DNA from: JAJPHW01 sp963771505
Lineage (GTDB): Bacteria; Acidobacteriota; Terriglobia; Terriglobales; Acidobacteriaceae
Reading direction: 5' to 3'
NCBI GenBank assembly: GCA_963771505.1
Contig: CAVYTO010000006.1
Location: 124,001-188,000, forward strand
Length of the DNA: 64,000 nucleotides
The notes under the pieces: model-generated
What the model was told of the DNA's origin: nothing
Seen by the model: the letters and a program-made list of their open reading frames with translations, nothing else
Databases searched by the model: none
Made by a program: the position numbers and the translations under genes
Shown: positions 34,867 through 42,771 of the stretch, piece after piece
How positions within the stretch are numbered: position 1 is the stretch's first letter
Layout of the letters: every line of letters starts with the position of its first letter

Positions 34867-34906
34867 TCTCTCCCTATTTTGAAAACGTCCTACGAAGGTG
34901 CGAACT

Positions 34907-35389
34907 TTACGGATTGGCGTTCACGTCATGCTGCACTTGTAAATCGTCGAGCACATCGAAATCGGAATACAGGTCGTTGTTCTTGTCCAGCGCTTGCAGA
35001 TCGCCAACCGCGGTTCCCGGCTCCACCTGCGCCATGGGCTGGCGGGCAGGGTCGGAATCGCCGCTGTGAAACACCGTAAATCCAACAACCATTGTCAGCG
35101 CAAGCGAAAGCGCCAATGCCGGACGACGCAGCGCCTGAAGCCATGACACCGGCTTCGCCATCTCCTCACGCAACATGGCGTTGAGACGGGTGTCAAAGTA
35201 CGGCGATGGCTCGGGGACGGCCCATTCGTCGAGCAACAGCATCGTCTGCCGAATTCCCTGCAATTCCTCGGCGCACTGCGAACATGAACGCAGATGATCG
35301 TTCATCTCCGGCGAAGCCGCATTCAAGCCTGCGGCCAAATCAGGCATCTGTTCTCGTATGTCATTGCATTTCATAACAGCTTTCCCCAT
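34907..35389 (-). CDS. Zinc-finger anti-sigma factor, single-span membrane protein
   Basis: 160 aa. N-terminal ZAS domain: His32-x3-Cys36-x2-Cys39 (DHLRSCSQCAEEL), followed by a helix (QTMLLLDEWAVPEPSPYFDTRLNAML) that would cover the sigma factor. A transmembrane segment lies around residues 88-107 (LALSLALTMVVGFTV), and the C-terminal ~50 residues would be periplasmic. ATG 35389 overlaps the sigma stop in TAATG, showing translational coupling to the sigma factor it presumably controls. Signal release through periplasmic proteolysis or zinc-thiol chemistry is possible, but the sequence does not decide. Confidence 0.92.
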   Translation of the reverse strand: MGKAVMKCNDIREQMPDLAAGLNAASPEMNDHLRSCSQCAEELQGIRQTMLLLDEWAVPEPSPYFDTRLNAMLREEMAKPVSWLQALRRPALALSLALTMVVGFTVFHSGDSDPARQPMAQVEPGTAVGDLQALDKNNDLYSDFDVLDDLQVQHDVNANP

Positions 35390-36195
35390 TACACAAATTC
35401 CTTCAGCTGCACCCGCAGCGTCTCGTACGCGCGGAACAGCAGCGACTTGGTGGCAGATTCGCTCAGCTTCAGGACCTTCGAAATTTCCTTGTAGTCCATC
35501 TGTTGATACTTGTGCATGATCACGGCGGTTTTCTGCCGTTCCGGCAAATCCTGGACTTTCTGGCGAATCGCCGCCATCCGTTCCCGGCGGACTATCGACT
35601 CTTCCGCTGTAATTGACGTGTCCGGTAAATCCATTGTCAGACCGGTGTCCTGGTCCGGTTCATCGAGGCTTACTTGATTTTCCGGCCTCTCGTGGCGCGT
35701 GTCGCGAGCGTGATTCACTGCCAGGTTCGTGGCAATTCGATAAAGCCATGTGGTAAATTTCGCGCTGGCTTCGTAATTCTCGCGCGAACGATAGACCCGC
35801 AGAAAAACCTCTTGCGCCAGGTCTTCGGCGACCGCTGAATTGTGCGCCATGCGATACATGAAGCTAATCATCGGCCGGCGATATTTCTGCACCAAATAGT
35901 TGAACGCAGCCTGATCGCCCTTGCGGACGCGAAGCATAACTTCGGCATCGTTTACGGTTTCGGCTGACGCCGCACGCTGAATTCCCGAAGGGATCGGGGC
36001 GCTTGCCATCGCCAGAAAGCCGCCGTCCATGGCTACGCTGCTCACATTGGATTCAACCCCCTGTGGACGAGAAAGTTGCGTCGGATCGGGGGGCGACGAG
36101 CGGAGGGTTTCCGGGGCTAATGGGACGTTTTCCGCGTCCCTTGGAACTGACCGGGTGACCTTGGCCGGAATGAACTTCGGGGCCATCTGAACCAT
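35389..36195 (-). CDS. ECF-type sigma-70 family RNA polymerase sigma factor
   Basis: 268 aa. Sigma region 2 spans ~residues 95-165 (NYLVQKYRRPMISFMYRMAH, AVAEDLAQEVFLRVYRSREN, FTTWLYRIATNLAVNHARD) and region 4 the last ~60 (VQDLPERQKTAVIMHKYQQM, DYKEISKVLKLSESATKSLL, FRAYETLRVQL). It is an ECF/RpoE-like factor whose cognate anti-sigma overlaps its stop. The first ~82 residues before region 2 are low-complexity Pro/Ser-rich, unusual for ECF sigmas. Met56 (36030) or Met63 (36009) could be the true start, but neither has a strong Shine-Dalgarno. It is divergent from tRNA-Val. Confidence 0.93.
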   Translation of the reverse strand: MVQMAPKFIPAKVTRSVPRDAENVPLAPETLRSSPPDPTQLSRPQGVESNVSSVAMDGGFLAMASAPIPSGIQRAASAETVNDAEVMLRVRKGDQAAFNYLVQKYRRPMISFMYRMAHNSAVAEDLAQEVFLRVYRSRENYEASAKFTTWLYRIATNLAVNHARDTRHERPENQVSLDEPDQDTGLTMDLPDTSITAEESIVRRERMAAIRQKVQDLPERQKTAVIMHKYQQMDYKEISKVLKLSESATKSLLFRAYETLRVQLKEFV

Positions 36196-36238
36196 TACAC
36201 TATCACGGCTCCGGCTGCTGGAAAACCGTTGCGTTTGC

Positions 36239-36244
36239 TATAAT
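36239..36244 (+). promoter_or_regulatory. -10 element upstream of tRNA-Val
   Basis: A perfect TATAAT at 36239-36244 is embedded in the near-palindrome GCTATAATATAGC. It lies 28 bases before the tRNA 5' end, well placed for a primary transcript start near 36251. No good -35 hexamer is seen. The symmetry means it could also serve the divergent sigma gene. Confidence 0.45.
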
Positions 36245-36272
36245 ATAGCTCTAAACTTGTGACGATTCTTCC

Positions 36273-36347
36273 GGGCGCTTAACTCAGCGGTAGAGTGCCA
36301 CCTTCACACGGTGGAAGCCATAGGTTCGAATCCTATAGCGCCCACCA
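36273..36347 (+). tRNA. tRNA-Val (anticodon CAC)
   Basis: A full cloverleaf can be drawn. The acceptor GGGCGCT pairs with AGCGCCC, followed by A and an encoded CCA. The D stem is ACTC/GAGT, and the anticodon stem CCACC/GGTGG encloses loop TTCACAC, giving anticodon CAC (reads GUG). The variable loop is AAGCC and the T stem ATAGG/CCTAT has loop TTCGAAT. 75 bases including CCA. It is between the divergent sigma gene and modA; there is no other tRNA in tandem. Confidence 0.97.
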
Positions 36348-36404
36348 AAGCTTCCTAATCTGATTACCTGCGGTTACTGAAGTAAACTGGGAACCCGAAA
36401 CCCT

Positions 36405-37175
36405 ATGACCCGCCCGTGCTCTCTCGCGCTGTTTTTGGCCCTTCTTGGTGGAGCCGGCTTTGGCCAAGACCTCACGATTGCTGCGGCCGCCGACCTGCAA
36501 TTCGTGATGAAAGACGTGGCTTCGCGCTTCGAGAAATCGAGCGGGCAGCGCGTAAACCTGATTTTCGGCTCATCCGGAAATTTTTTCGCGCAAGCGCAAA
36601 ATGGAGCGCCGTTCGACGTTTTTCTGTCGGCGGACCTCGACTATCCGAAGAAGCTTGAAGCTGCGGGTCTAGCGGAACCGGGCACGGTCTACCTCTACGC
36701 CACTGGCAAGATCGCGATGTGGGTTCCGGCGGATTCGAAACTCGACTTGTCGAAAGGACTGGCGGTACTGAAAGATCCGGCGATAAAAAAGATTGCGATT
36801 GCCAATCCCGAACATGCCCCCTATGGCCGAGCGGCCGTCGCGGCGCTTCGCCACGAAAATCTCTACGACGCGGTTTCCAGCAAATTCGTACTGGGCGAAA
36901 ACATCGCGCAGACGGCTGAGTTCGTCGCGTCCGGATCAGCAGACATTGGCATCGTCGCCTTGTCGCTGGCCATGGCCCCGGCGATGAAAGACAAAGGCCG
37001 CTACGTCGAGATCCCGTCCGAGGATTACCCGCCCATCCAACAGGCCGCTGTGGTGTTGAAATCGTCGACGCACAAAGAACTCGCAGGCCAGTTTATCAAG
37101 TTTACGAAAACCGCTGAAATCGTTGATTTGCTTGGGCGGTCTGGGTTCTCCAAGCCTGTGCAAAGCTCCCACTAA
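36405..37175 (+). CDS. modA: Molybdate ABC transporter substrate-binding protein
   Basis: 256 aa with a signal peptide (MTRPCSLALFLALLGGAGFG) and the ModA pattern: LTIAAAADLQFVMKDVASRFEK, VNLIFGSSGNFFAQAQNGAPFDVFLSAD (GSSG and the Ser/Asn oxyanion contacts), KIAIANPEHAPYGRAAVAAL and GSADIGIVALSLAMAP. It binds molybdate or tungstate in the periplasm. modB and modC, which normally follow, are absent; the next gene is an unrelated EAL/HDOD protein. Therefore either the permease genes lie elsewhere or this is an orphan binding protein. Note moaA (molybdenum cofactor) is 16 kb away in this window. Confidence 0.93.
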   Translation: MTRPCSLALFLALLGGAGFGQDLTIAAAADLQFVMKDVASRFEKSSGQRVNLIFGSSGNFFAQAQNGAPFDVFLSADLDYPKKLEAAGLAEPGTVYLYATGKIAMWVPADSKLDLSKGLAVLKDPAIKKIAIANPEHAPYGRAAVAALRHENLYDAVSSKFVLGENIAQTAEFVASGSADIGIVALSLAMAPAMKDKGRYVEIPSEDYPPIQQAAVVLKSSTHKELAGQFIKFTKTAEIVDLLGRSGFSKPVQSSH

Positions 37176-37206
37176 ATCTTTCAATCCAACCGCCGATAGA
37201 TTGTAG

Positions 37207-38457
37207 GTGAGCTCACCGTCCGCCGTTCCCACGCCTAGTGGAGCCAAGTCCGCGACCCGGTTCGTTGCGCGCCAACCGATTCTTACCGGCGATGAGAAGG
37301 TTTTCGGTTACGAACTTCTCTATCGCAATGGCATGGAAGATCAATTTTGCAGCTCCGACGCTGACGGAGCTTCGCGCAGCACATTGGACAGCTCAATTTT
37401 GGTGGGATTAGACGTACTCTGCGACGGGCGACGCGCTTTCGTCAATTGCACACGAGATATCCTGCTGAAGGATTACATGACGTTGCTGCCTTCGGAGCAG
37501 GCAGTCGTGGAAGTTCTGGAGTCAGTTCCGCCGGACGATCTGGTCGTCGCAGCCTGTCAACGCCACAAAGAAGCCGGATACATGATTGCGTTAGACGATT
37601 TCGCCCCGGACGATCCGCGCGAGCCGCTGACTGGGTTGGCCGACATTATCAAAGTGGATCTTCGCGCAACGCCGATGGAGCAAGCTGCGGAAATGGTGAA
37701 GAAGTATGGGCCCTGGCGCAGCCGCATGCTTGCAGAGAAAGTTGAAACGCGCGAGGAATTTGCCGCTGCCAAGCGCGCTGGATTCGTCTACTTTCAAGGA
37801 TATTTTTTTCGCCGTCCGGAAATACTGAAGACCCACGAAATTCCCGCCAATCAGTTGAACTACATGCGGATGCTGCAGGCGGTGTCACAACCCGAACTCG
37901 ATTGGAGGGAAATCGAGAGATTGGTGAAGTGCGAAGCATCGCTTTGCTACCGTTTATTGCGTTATCTGAATTCCGCCGCTTTCAGCTTTTCCAGTGAAAT
38001 TTATTCCGTCCGCCACGCGCTTGCGGTCTTGGGCGAACGAGAAGTCCGGCGATGGGTGAGACTGGTGGCGACGTTGGCTGCGGGACAGGGAAAGCCCAGC
38101 GATCTGGTGCTGTCAGCGCTGGTACGAGCACGATTCTGCGAATTGCTATCGCCGAAAATTCCGCACGGCGATTCCGATCTTTTCCTTCTTGGATTGCTTT
38201 CCATGATGGAATCGATTCTCGAAATGCCTATCGCTCACATTCTCGAGACCGTCGCGATCGATCAGGAAAGCAAATCAGCGCTGCTCGGCGGATCGGGTCG
38301 CTTGCGTGCTCTTTACCAGCTCATGCTGGCGCAAGACTCCGGCGAGTGGCAGATCGCGCAGGACCTGACGAAGTCTCTGCACCTGACTGATGAGGTGGTC
38401 ACACAGTGCCACTGGGAAGCGATGAAGTGGGCCAGAGAAGTGACCGGCGGAGTCTAG
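37207..38457 (+). CDS. EAL-HDOD signalling protein
   Basis: 416 aa. N-terminal EAL-like domain (residues ~20-215): FGYELLYRNG in place of the EAL motif, RRAFVNCTRDILL, VVEVLESVPPDD, MIALDDFAPDDP, IIKVDLRATP, MLAEKVETREEF and YFQGYFFRRPE. The HDOD domain follows (~220-400), starting NYMRMLQAVSQPELDWREIE and YRLLRYLNSAAFSFS. The loop that should read DDFGTG is altered to DDFAPD, so phosphodiesterase activity is doubtful. This architecture matches YuxH/CdgJ-like proteins that regulate motility or type IV pili. It starts at GTG 37207 right behind modA (31 bp). Confidence 0.9.
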   Translation: MSSPSAVPTPSGAKSATRFVARQPILTGDEKVFGYELLYRNGMEDQFCSSDADGASRSTLDSSILVGLDVLCDGRRAFVNCTRDILLKDYMTLLPSEQAVVEVLESVPPDDLVVAACQRHKEAGYMIALDDFAPDDPREPLTGLADIIKVDLRATPMEQAAEMVKKYGPWRSRMLAEKVETREEFAAAKRAGFVYFQGYFFRRPEILKTHEIPANQLNYMRMLQAVSQPELDWREIERLVKCEASLCYRLLRYLNSAAFSFSSEIYSVRHALAVLGEREVRRWVRLVATLAAGQGKPSDLVLSALVRARFCELLSPKIPHGDSDLFLLGLLSMMESILEMPIAHILETVAIDQESKSALLGGSGRLRALYQLMLAQDSGEWQIAQDLTKSLHLTDEVVTQCHWEAMKWAREVTGGV

Positions 38458-38579
38458 TTCCCTTCAATGTGATTCAGTCACGTTGGGCCGCAGAGTTTGA
38501 CACCTAGCCGAGGCTCTGTAGAATATGTCTTGCAGTCCTTCCTGAGCGGCGACCCCAGTGGTCATTCGCAGTTTTTCAT

Positions 38580-38666
38580 GCCATCGTGGCGGAATTGGCA
38601 GACGCGCGTGGTTCAGGTCCACGTACTCGCAAGGGTGTGGGGGTTCGAGTCCCTTCGATGGCACCA
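38580..38666 (+). tRNA. tRNA-Leu (anticodon CAG)
   Basis: An 87-base class II tRNA with a long variable arm. The acceptor GCCATCG pairs with CGATGGC, then A and an encoded CCA. The anticodon stem CGTGG/CCACG encloses loop TTCAGGT, giving anticodon CAG (reads CUG) with G37, the TrmD target. The T loop GTTCGAGTC is canonical. A hairpin terminator follows 20 bases downstream. Confidence 0.97.
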
Positions 38667-38684
38667 CCAAATCTGACGTGAAAT

Positions 38685-38712
38685 AAAAAGGCCGCGATGT
38701 TCCGCGGCTTTT
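38685..38712. terminator. Bidirectional terminator, tRNA-Leu / hypothetical gene
   Basis: AAAAAG-GCCGCG-ATGTTC... the stem GCCGCG (38691-38696) pairs with CGCGGC (38703-38708) and is flanked by AAAA on the left and TTTT on the right. It fits a Rho-independent terminator for both strands. The minus-strand side has the longer U-tract and would serve the gene ending at 38740. Confidence 0.65.
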
Positions 38713-38739
38713 CCACCCTGAAAATCACTACAACTGAAG

Positions 38740-39120
38740 TTAGTTGTGTTTGTCGCGATAGATCTTGCGGCTCTGGCGATTGGCTTCGCGGTTCAACTGG
38801 CGCTGATCTTGCTTGGTCAGGTGTCCACCATCGGCGGCCATGTCTCGCTTTTCGTTGTTCTGAAGACGCTGCTGCCCGCGTTCCAGGTTTGCGCCCTCAC
38901 GCGGAGTTACTGAGCCATTTTGAATGCCGTTGGCGATGCGGTCCTGCTGGTTGGTCTCGCGACCGTTGACCTGATTGACTCGCGGATGGCCGGGATCAAG
39001 CTGTCCCGCGCCGGCGCCGGACGTGTTGGAGTTCGTGGTGGTTTGAGCAGCGGCTGAGCCCAACGCAACGAGCCCTCCGACTGCCAGGACCAAGAGCGAG
39101 TTGGTGATGGTAGTTTTCAT
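38740..39120 (-). CDS. Small secreted Gln/Asn-rich protein
   Basis: 126 aa with a signal peptide (MKTTITNSLLVLAVGGLVALGSAAA). The mature part is hydrophilic and rich in Gln, Asn, Arg and Gly: GQLDPGHPRVNQVNGRETNQ, DRIANGIQNGSVTPREGANL, ERGQQRLQNNEKRDMAADGG, then LTKQDQRQLNREANRQSRKI. The spacing of TPREGANLERGQ and LTKQDQRQLN suggests a repeated helical unit. I recognise the general type (acidobacterial periplasmic protein of unknown function) but no named family. It is divergent from trpC and ends at a hairpin terminator. Confidence 0.75.
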   Translation of the reverse strand: MKTTITNSLLVLAVGGLVALGSAAAQTTTNSNTSGAGAGQLDPGHPRVNQVNGRETNQQDRIANGIQNGSVTPREGANLERGQQRLQNNEKRDMAADGGHLTKQDQRQLNREANRQSRKIYRDKHN

Positions 39121-39232
39121 GGTTTGTAGAAACCCTTTCCCAAAAGATTAGTTTTGCGCCTCGGTAAGCGTCCAGTTACTAAAGGCTTACAGTCGGATTC
39201 AAGGCCACAGAATCGTATAATCGAGGGACTTC

Positions 39233-40027
39233 ATGCCTTCCGTCCTCAGTCAGATCATCGCTTCAACGCGGGTTCGGGTGGCGGCAGCCCGCAATCCGGA
39301 TGAGCGTCAGGAACTGGAGAAGCGGGCCCAAAATCACATTCCGCGCGGGTTTCGGAAGCATTTGGAGACGGCCAGTTTGTCACGGCCTGCTGTGATTGCC
39401 GAACTCAAAAAAGCTTCCCCTTCCCGAGGCTTGATTCGCAAAAATTTTGATGCGGCAACGCTGGCCCGTGAGCTCGAATTGGCCGGGGCCGCAGCGCTAT
39501 CGGTGCTCACTGACGAGCAGTATTTCCAAGGGTCGCTCGAAAATCTTCGTAACGCTTCGGCGGCGGTAAAGCTGCCATGTCTTCGCAAAGATTTTATTGT
39601 GGACGAATTTCAGATTGCAGAGGCTCGAGCTAATTCGGCTGATGCGATCTTGCTGATCGTGGCAGCTTTGTCGCAATCCGAACTCGAACAGCTTTCGCGC
39701 AAAGCTCGAGAGTACGAACTCGATGTGCTCTGTGAAGCCCACGATCAGGACGAATTGCAGAGATCGCTCGACGCTGGCAGCGACATGGTCGGCATCAACA
39801 GCCGCGACCTACGGACGTTTCAGGTTGATGTGGAAAACACGGTACGCCTGGCGCGGTCGATTCCAAAAGGCGTTCTCGGCGTAGCGGAGAGCGGGATCCA
39901 CACGGCAGGGGACATCGCCCGACTCCGCGACGCAGGATATCAAGCATTCTTGATCGGCGAGTCGCTGATGAAAGCCGAGTCGCCGGGAGGGGCGCTACAC
40001 AAGCTGCTGGAAATTTCTGATCGCTAA
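39233..40027 (+). CDS. trpC: Indole-3-glycerol phosphate synthase
   Basis: 264 aa TIM barrel, monofunctional. Catalytic and binding blocks: AVIAELKKASPSRGLIR (Lys and the KxSPS phosphate site), ALSVLTDEQYFQGSLENL, LPCLRKDFIVDEFQI (catalytic Lys), LDVLCEAHDQDEL (Glu), MVGINSRDLRTFQVD and GVAESGIHTAGDI. It converts carboxyphenylaminodeoxyribulose phosphate to indole-3-glycerol phosphate. First gene of trpCFBA. TATAAT at 39216-39221 lies only 12 bases before the ATG, implying a very short 5' leader. trpE, trpG and trpD are not in the window. Confidence 0.97.
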   Translation: MPSVLSQIIASTRVRVAAARNPDERQELEKRAQNHIPRGFRKHLETASLSRPAVIAELKKASPSRGLIRKNFDAATLARELELAGAAALSVLTDEQYFQGSLENLRNASAAVKLPCLRKDFIVDEFQIAEARANSADAILLIVAALSQSELEQLSRKAREYELDVLCEAHDQDELQRSLDAGSDMVGINSRDLRTFQVDVENTVRLARSIPKGVLGVAESGIHTAGDIARLRDAGYQAFLIGESLMKAESPGGALHKLLEISDR

Positions 40028-40044
40028 CCACTCACCACTGGTTT

Positions 40045-40683
40045 ATGACCTGGATCAAGATCTGCGGCACTACGAATCTCGATGACGCGCTAATGTCCGT
40101 CGACGCCGGCGCCGATGCGCTGGGATTTGTGTTCTGGGAGAAGAGTCCGCGATACATAGCTCCTAGAGATGTGGCTAAGATCGTTGCGCGTTTGCCAGTT
40201 CAAGTGGAAAAGGTAGGCGTGTTTGTCGAACAGCCGTTTTCTGTTGTCCGGCAAGTTGTCGAAGAGGCAGGTTTAACGGCTGCACAACTGCATTTCGCAT
40301 CCCTCGGAGATAACAAATGGGCGGACGCGAACTTTAAGAAATATTTCGTAGCTCAGGTTGCCGAGCCTTCCGACACGTTCGGAGTGCAAAAATCCGCGAT
40401 GTGGATCGATGCGGTCTTTATGGATTCTGGCACGCGGGATCAACCGGGCGGCACAGGTAAGACCTTCGACTGGCGAAAAGCATCTTCGACTTCCAACGCC
40501 ATCCGAGATTGCGGGTACAAGCTTGTTGTTGCTGGTGGGCTGAAAGCGAGTAACGTCGCCGAGGCTATCCGTATACTTGATCCATGGGGAGTGGATGTTG
40601 TGACTGGCGTTGAAGCTACGCCGGGGAAAAAAGATCCCGAAAAAGTTCGAGCATTCATCAAAGCCGTCAGCAAAGCTAGTTAA
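40045..40683 (+). CDS. trpF: Phosphoribosylanthranilate isomerase
   Basis: 212 aa. The TIM barrel with catalytic Cys in WIKICGTTNLDDALMSVDAG, GFVFWEKSPRYI, VGVFVEQPFSVV, AAQLHF and the C-terminal phosphate loop VVAGGLKASNV...GVDVVTGVEATPGKKD. It isomerises phosphoribosylanthranilate to the carboxyphenylamino-deoxyribulose phosphate used by TrpC. The usual SSGVE motif is changed to VTGVE, a conservative difference. It sits 17 bp after trpC and is followed 2 bp later by trpB. Confidence 0.95.
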   Translation: MTWIKICGTTNLDDALMSVDAGADALGFVFWEKSPRYIAPRDVAKIVARLPVQVEKVGVFVEQPFSVVRQVVEEAGLTAAQLHFASLGDNKWADANFKKYFVAQVAEPSDTFGVQKSAMWIDAVFMDSGTRDQPGGTGKTFDWRKASSTSNAIRDCGYKLVVAGGLKASNVAEAIRILDPWGVDVVTGVEATPGKKDPEKVRAFIKAVSKAS

Positions 40684-40685
40684 AA

Positions 40686-41903
40686 ATGGCAACAGCATCC
40701 ATCTCGAAGCGAAACAAAACAGCCAAGCCAATCTCCGGACGCTTTGGCGCCTACGGTGGCCGTTACGTTCCCGAGACCCTGATGGCGGCGCTCGATGAAC
40801 TGGAAACTGCTTACGGGAAAGCAAAAAAAGATCCGTCGTTTCGCGTTCGCCTCGATCATTTGTTGCGAACGTACGCCGGGCGTCCGACGCCGTTGTTCTT
40901 CGCTGGAAGGCTCACGAAGAAGCTGGGTGGAGCGAGAATTTATTTAAAGCGCGAAGACCTGCTGCACACTGGCGCGCACAAAATCAACAATTGCCTGGGC
41001 CAGGGCCTGCTGACGGAGCGCATGGGCAAGCGCCGCGTGATCGCCGAAACTGGCGCGGGACAACATGGGGTCGCGACGGCCACAGTATGCGCGCTACTCG
41101 GGTTCGAATGCGTGGTGTACATGGGCACGGAAGACATGCGGCGACAGGAGCTCAATGTGTTCCGCATGCGACTTTTAGGTGCGGAAGTTCGTGGAGTCGC
41201 GTCAGGCTCATGCACATTAAAAGATGCCATCAACGAGGCGATGCGCGATTGGGTGACAAACGTACGCACGACGCATTATTTGCTGGGCAGCGTTTTGGGC
41301 GCACACCCGTATCCAACGATGGTGCGCGATTTTCACAAGATCACCGGCGAGGAGACGCGGAAACAGATTCTGAAGGCCGAAGGAAAATTGCCTTCCGTGA
41401 TCGTCGCCTGCGTTGGCGGAGGATCGAATGCCATCGGCATCTTCCATGATTTTATCCGCGACAAAAAAGTGAAGTTGGTCGGAGTTGAAGCCGGAGGTCG
41501 TAGCAGTCGTCTGGGCGAACACGCGGCGCGGTTTCAAGGTGGCTCGCCGGGCGTGCTTCAAGGAACTTACTCGTACGTTTTGCAGGACGACGGCGGGCAG
41601 ATTGCTCTTACGCACTCGATCTCCGCGGGACTTGATTACCCTTCCATCGGACCGGAACATGCCGGGTTGAAGGACTCCGGCCGCGCTGAATATGTCTCTG
41701 CATCCGACGAAGAAGCTCTGGCGGCGTGCACCTTGCTGGCCCGCACCGAAGGCATCATTCCGGCCCTCGAATCTGCGCACGCCGTCGCGGAAGCGTGCAA
41801 ACGCGTGCCAGCCATGAAAAAATCGGACATCCTGATCGTCAATATTTCGGGTCGCGGGGACAAAGACATCGGAATCCTGCGGGAAAACTTGAATCTCGAT
41901 TAG
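40686..41903 (+). CDS. trpB: Tryptophan synthase beta subunit
   Basis: 405 aa PLP enzyme. The N-terminal GRFGAYGGRYVPETLM, the PLP lysine in LKREDLLHTGAHKINN, the catalytic Glu in AETGAGQHGVATATVCALLG, the phosphate-binding GGGSNAIG and the C-terminal SGRGDKD are all present. It condenses indole with serine to tryptophan. The start ATG at 40686 is 2 bp after the trpF stop, indicating coupling. It belongs to the TrpB1 class that partners TrpA. Confidence 0.97.
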   Translation: MATASISKRNKTAKPISGRFGAYGGRYVPETLMAALDELETAYGKAKKDPSFRVRLDHLLRTYAGRPTPLFFAGRLTKKLGGARIYLKREDLLHTGAHKINNCLGQGLLTERMGKRRVIAETGAGQHGVATATVCALLGFECVVYMGTEDMRRQELNVFRMRLLGAEVRGVASGSCTLKDAINEAMRDWVTNVRTTHYLLGSVLGAHPYPTMVRDFHKITGEETRKQILKAEGKLPSVIVACVGGGSNAIGIFHDFIRDKKVKLVGVEAGGRSSRLGEHAARFQGGSPGVLQGTYSYVLQDDGGQIALTHSISAGLDYPSIGPEHAGLKDSGRAEYVSASDEEALAACTLLARTEGIIPALESAHAVAEACKRVPAMKKSDILIVNISGRGDKDIGILRENLNLD

Positions 41904-41913
41904 CGACCGGACC

Positions 41914-42702
41914 ATGCCACTCACATTCCACGAAAAGCCGGCGCTCGTCGCGTATGTGACCTGCGGCGATCCCAATCTCGGCACGACGCGGGACATCATC
42001 ATGGCCGCTATCGAGTCCGGCGCTGGTGTGATCGAACTAGGGGTTCCTTTCAGTGATCCGGTGGCTGACGGTCCGGTCATCCAGCGAGCTAGCGAACGCG
42101 CATTGCGCAACGGAACGTCGCTCACATCAGTGCTCAAGCTCGCGGCGGAAATACGGCAGCACGCGCAGTCGACAGGACTAGTGGTCTTCTCCTACCTCAA
42201 TCCGGTTCTGCGAATGGGCTTGGATAAATTTTGCAAAGTAGCCCGCCACGCCGGAATCGACGGGGTTCTGATCACGGACATGCCGGTGGAGGAATCTGGA
42301 AGCTACATCCAACTGACGAAGAAATTCGATCTTGCTCCGATTTTTCTCGCCGCACCTACAAGTACCGATGCTCGGCTGAAAGCAATCGCAGCAGCTTCCG
42401 CTGGATTCGTTTATGCGGTATCGCGCACAGGAGTGACTGGCGCGCAAAAACAAGCGCCGCAGGATGCGCGGTCGCTGGTAACTCGCCTGCGCAAATTCAC
42501 CGATCTGCCCATCGCGGTCGGGTTCGGCATTTCCACGCATGCCCAGGTGCAAGCGGTGGCAGAGTACGCCGACGCTGCGGTGGTGGGCAGTGCAATCGTC
42601 GACGTGATCGAGCGAAACACTGGAAACGAAGCGGCTGCGGTCGGCGCTTTTGTCAAACAACTGACCGGCGGCGCACACTCCGAGTCAAACCAATCCGCGT
42701 AG
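41914..42702 (+). CDS. trpA: Tryptophan synthase alpha subunit
   Basis: 262 aa TIM barrel. Catalytic Glu in GVIELGVPFSDPVADGPVIQ, catalytic Asp in DGVLITDMPVEES, FVYAVSRTGVTGA and VGFGISTHAQV phosphate site. It splits indole-3-glycerol phosphate to indole and glyceraldehyde-3-phosphate and channels indole to TrpB. Last gene of the trp cluster, 10 bp after trpB. The C-terminal tail GGAHSESNQSA is non-conserved. Confidence 0.97.
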   Translation: MPLTFHEKPALVAYVTCGDPNLGTTRDIIMAAIESGAGVIELGVPFSDPVADGPVIQRASERALRNGTSLTSVLKLAAEIRQHAQSTGLVVFSYLNPVLRMGLDKFCKVARHAGIDGVLITDMPVEESGSYIQLTKKFDLAPIFLAAPTSTDARLKAIAAASAGFVYAVSRTGVTGAQKQAPQDARSLVTRLRKFTDLPIAVGFGISTHAQVQAVAEYADAAVVGSAIVDVIERNTGNEAAAVGAFVKQLTGGAHSESNQSA

Positions 42703-42771
42703 TCGCTGGTTGCCGCCAGATCCCAGATTTTTCTCGTTTATACTAACTAGTTTGCTTGAAGGAGTTTTCCG

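Noticed and set aside
41217..42137. 306-codon minus-strand frame opposite trpB/trpA
   Set aside because: Fully antisense to two intact trp genes; no protein family recognised; explained by codon structure on the other strand.
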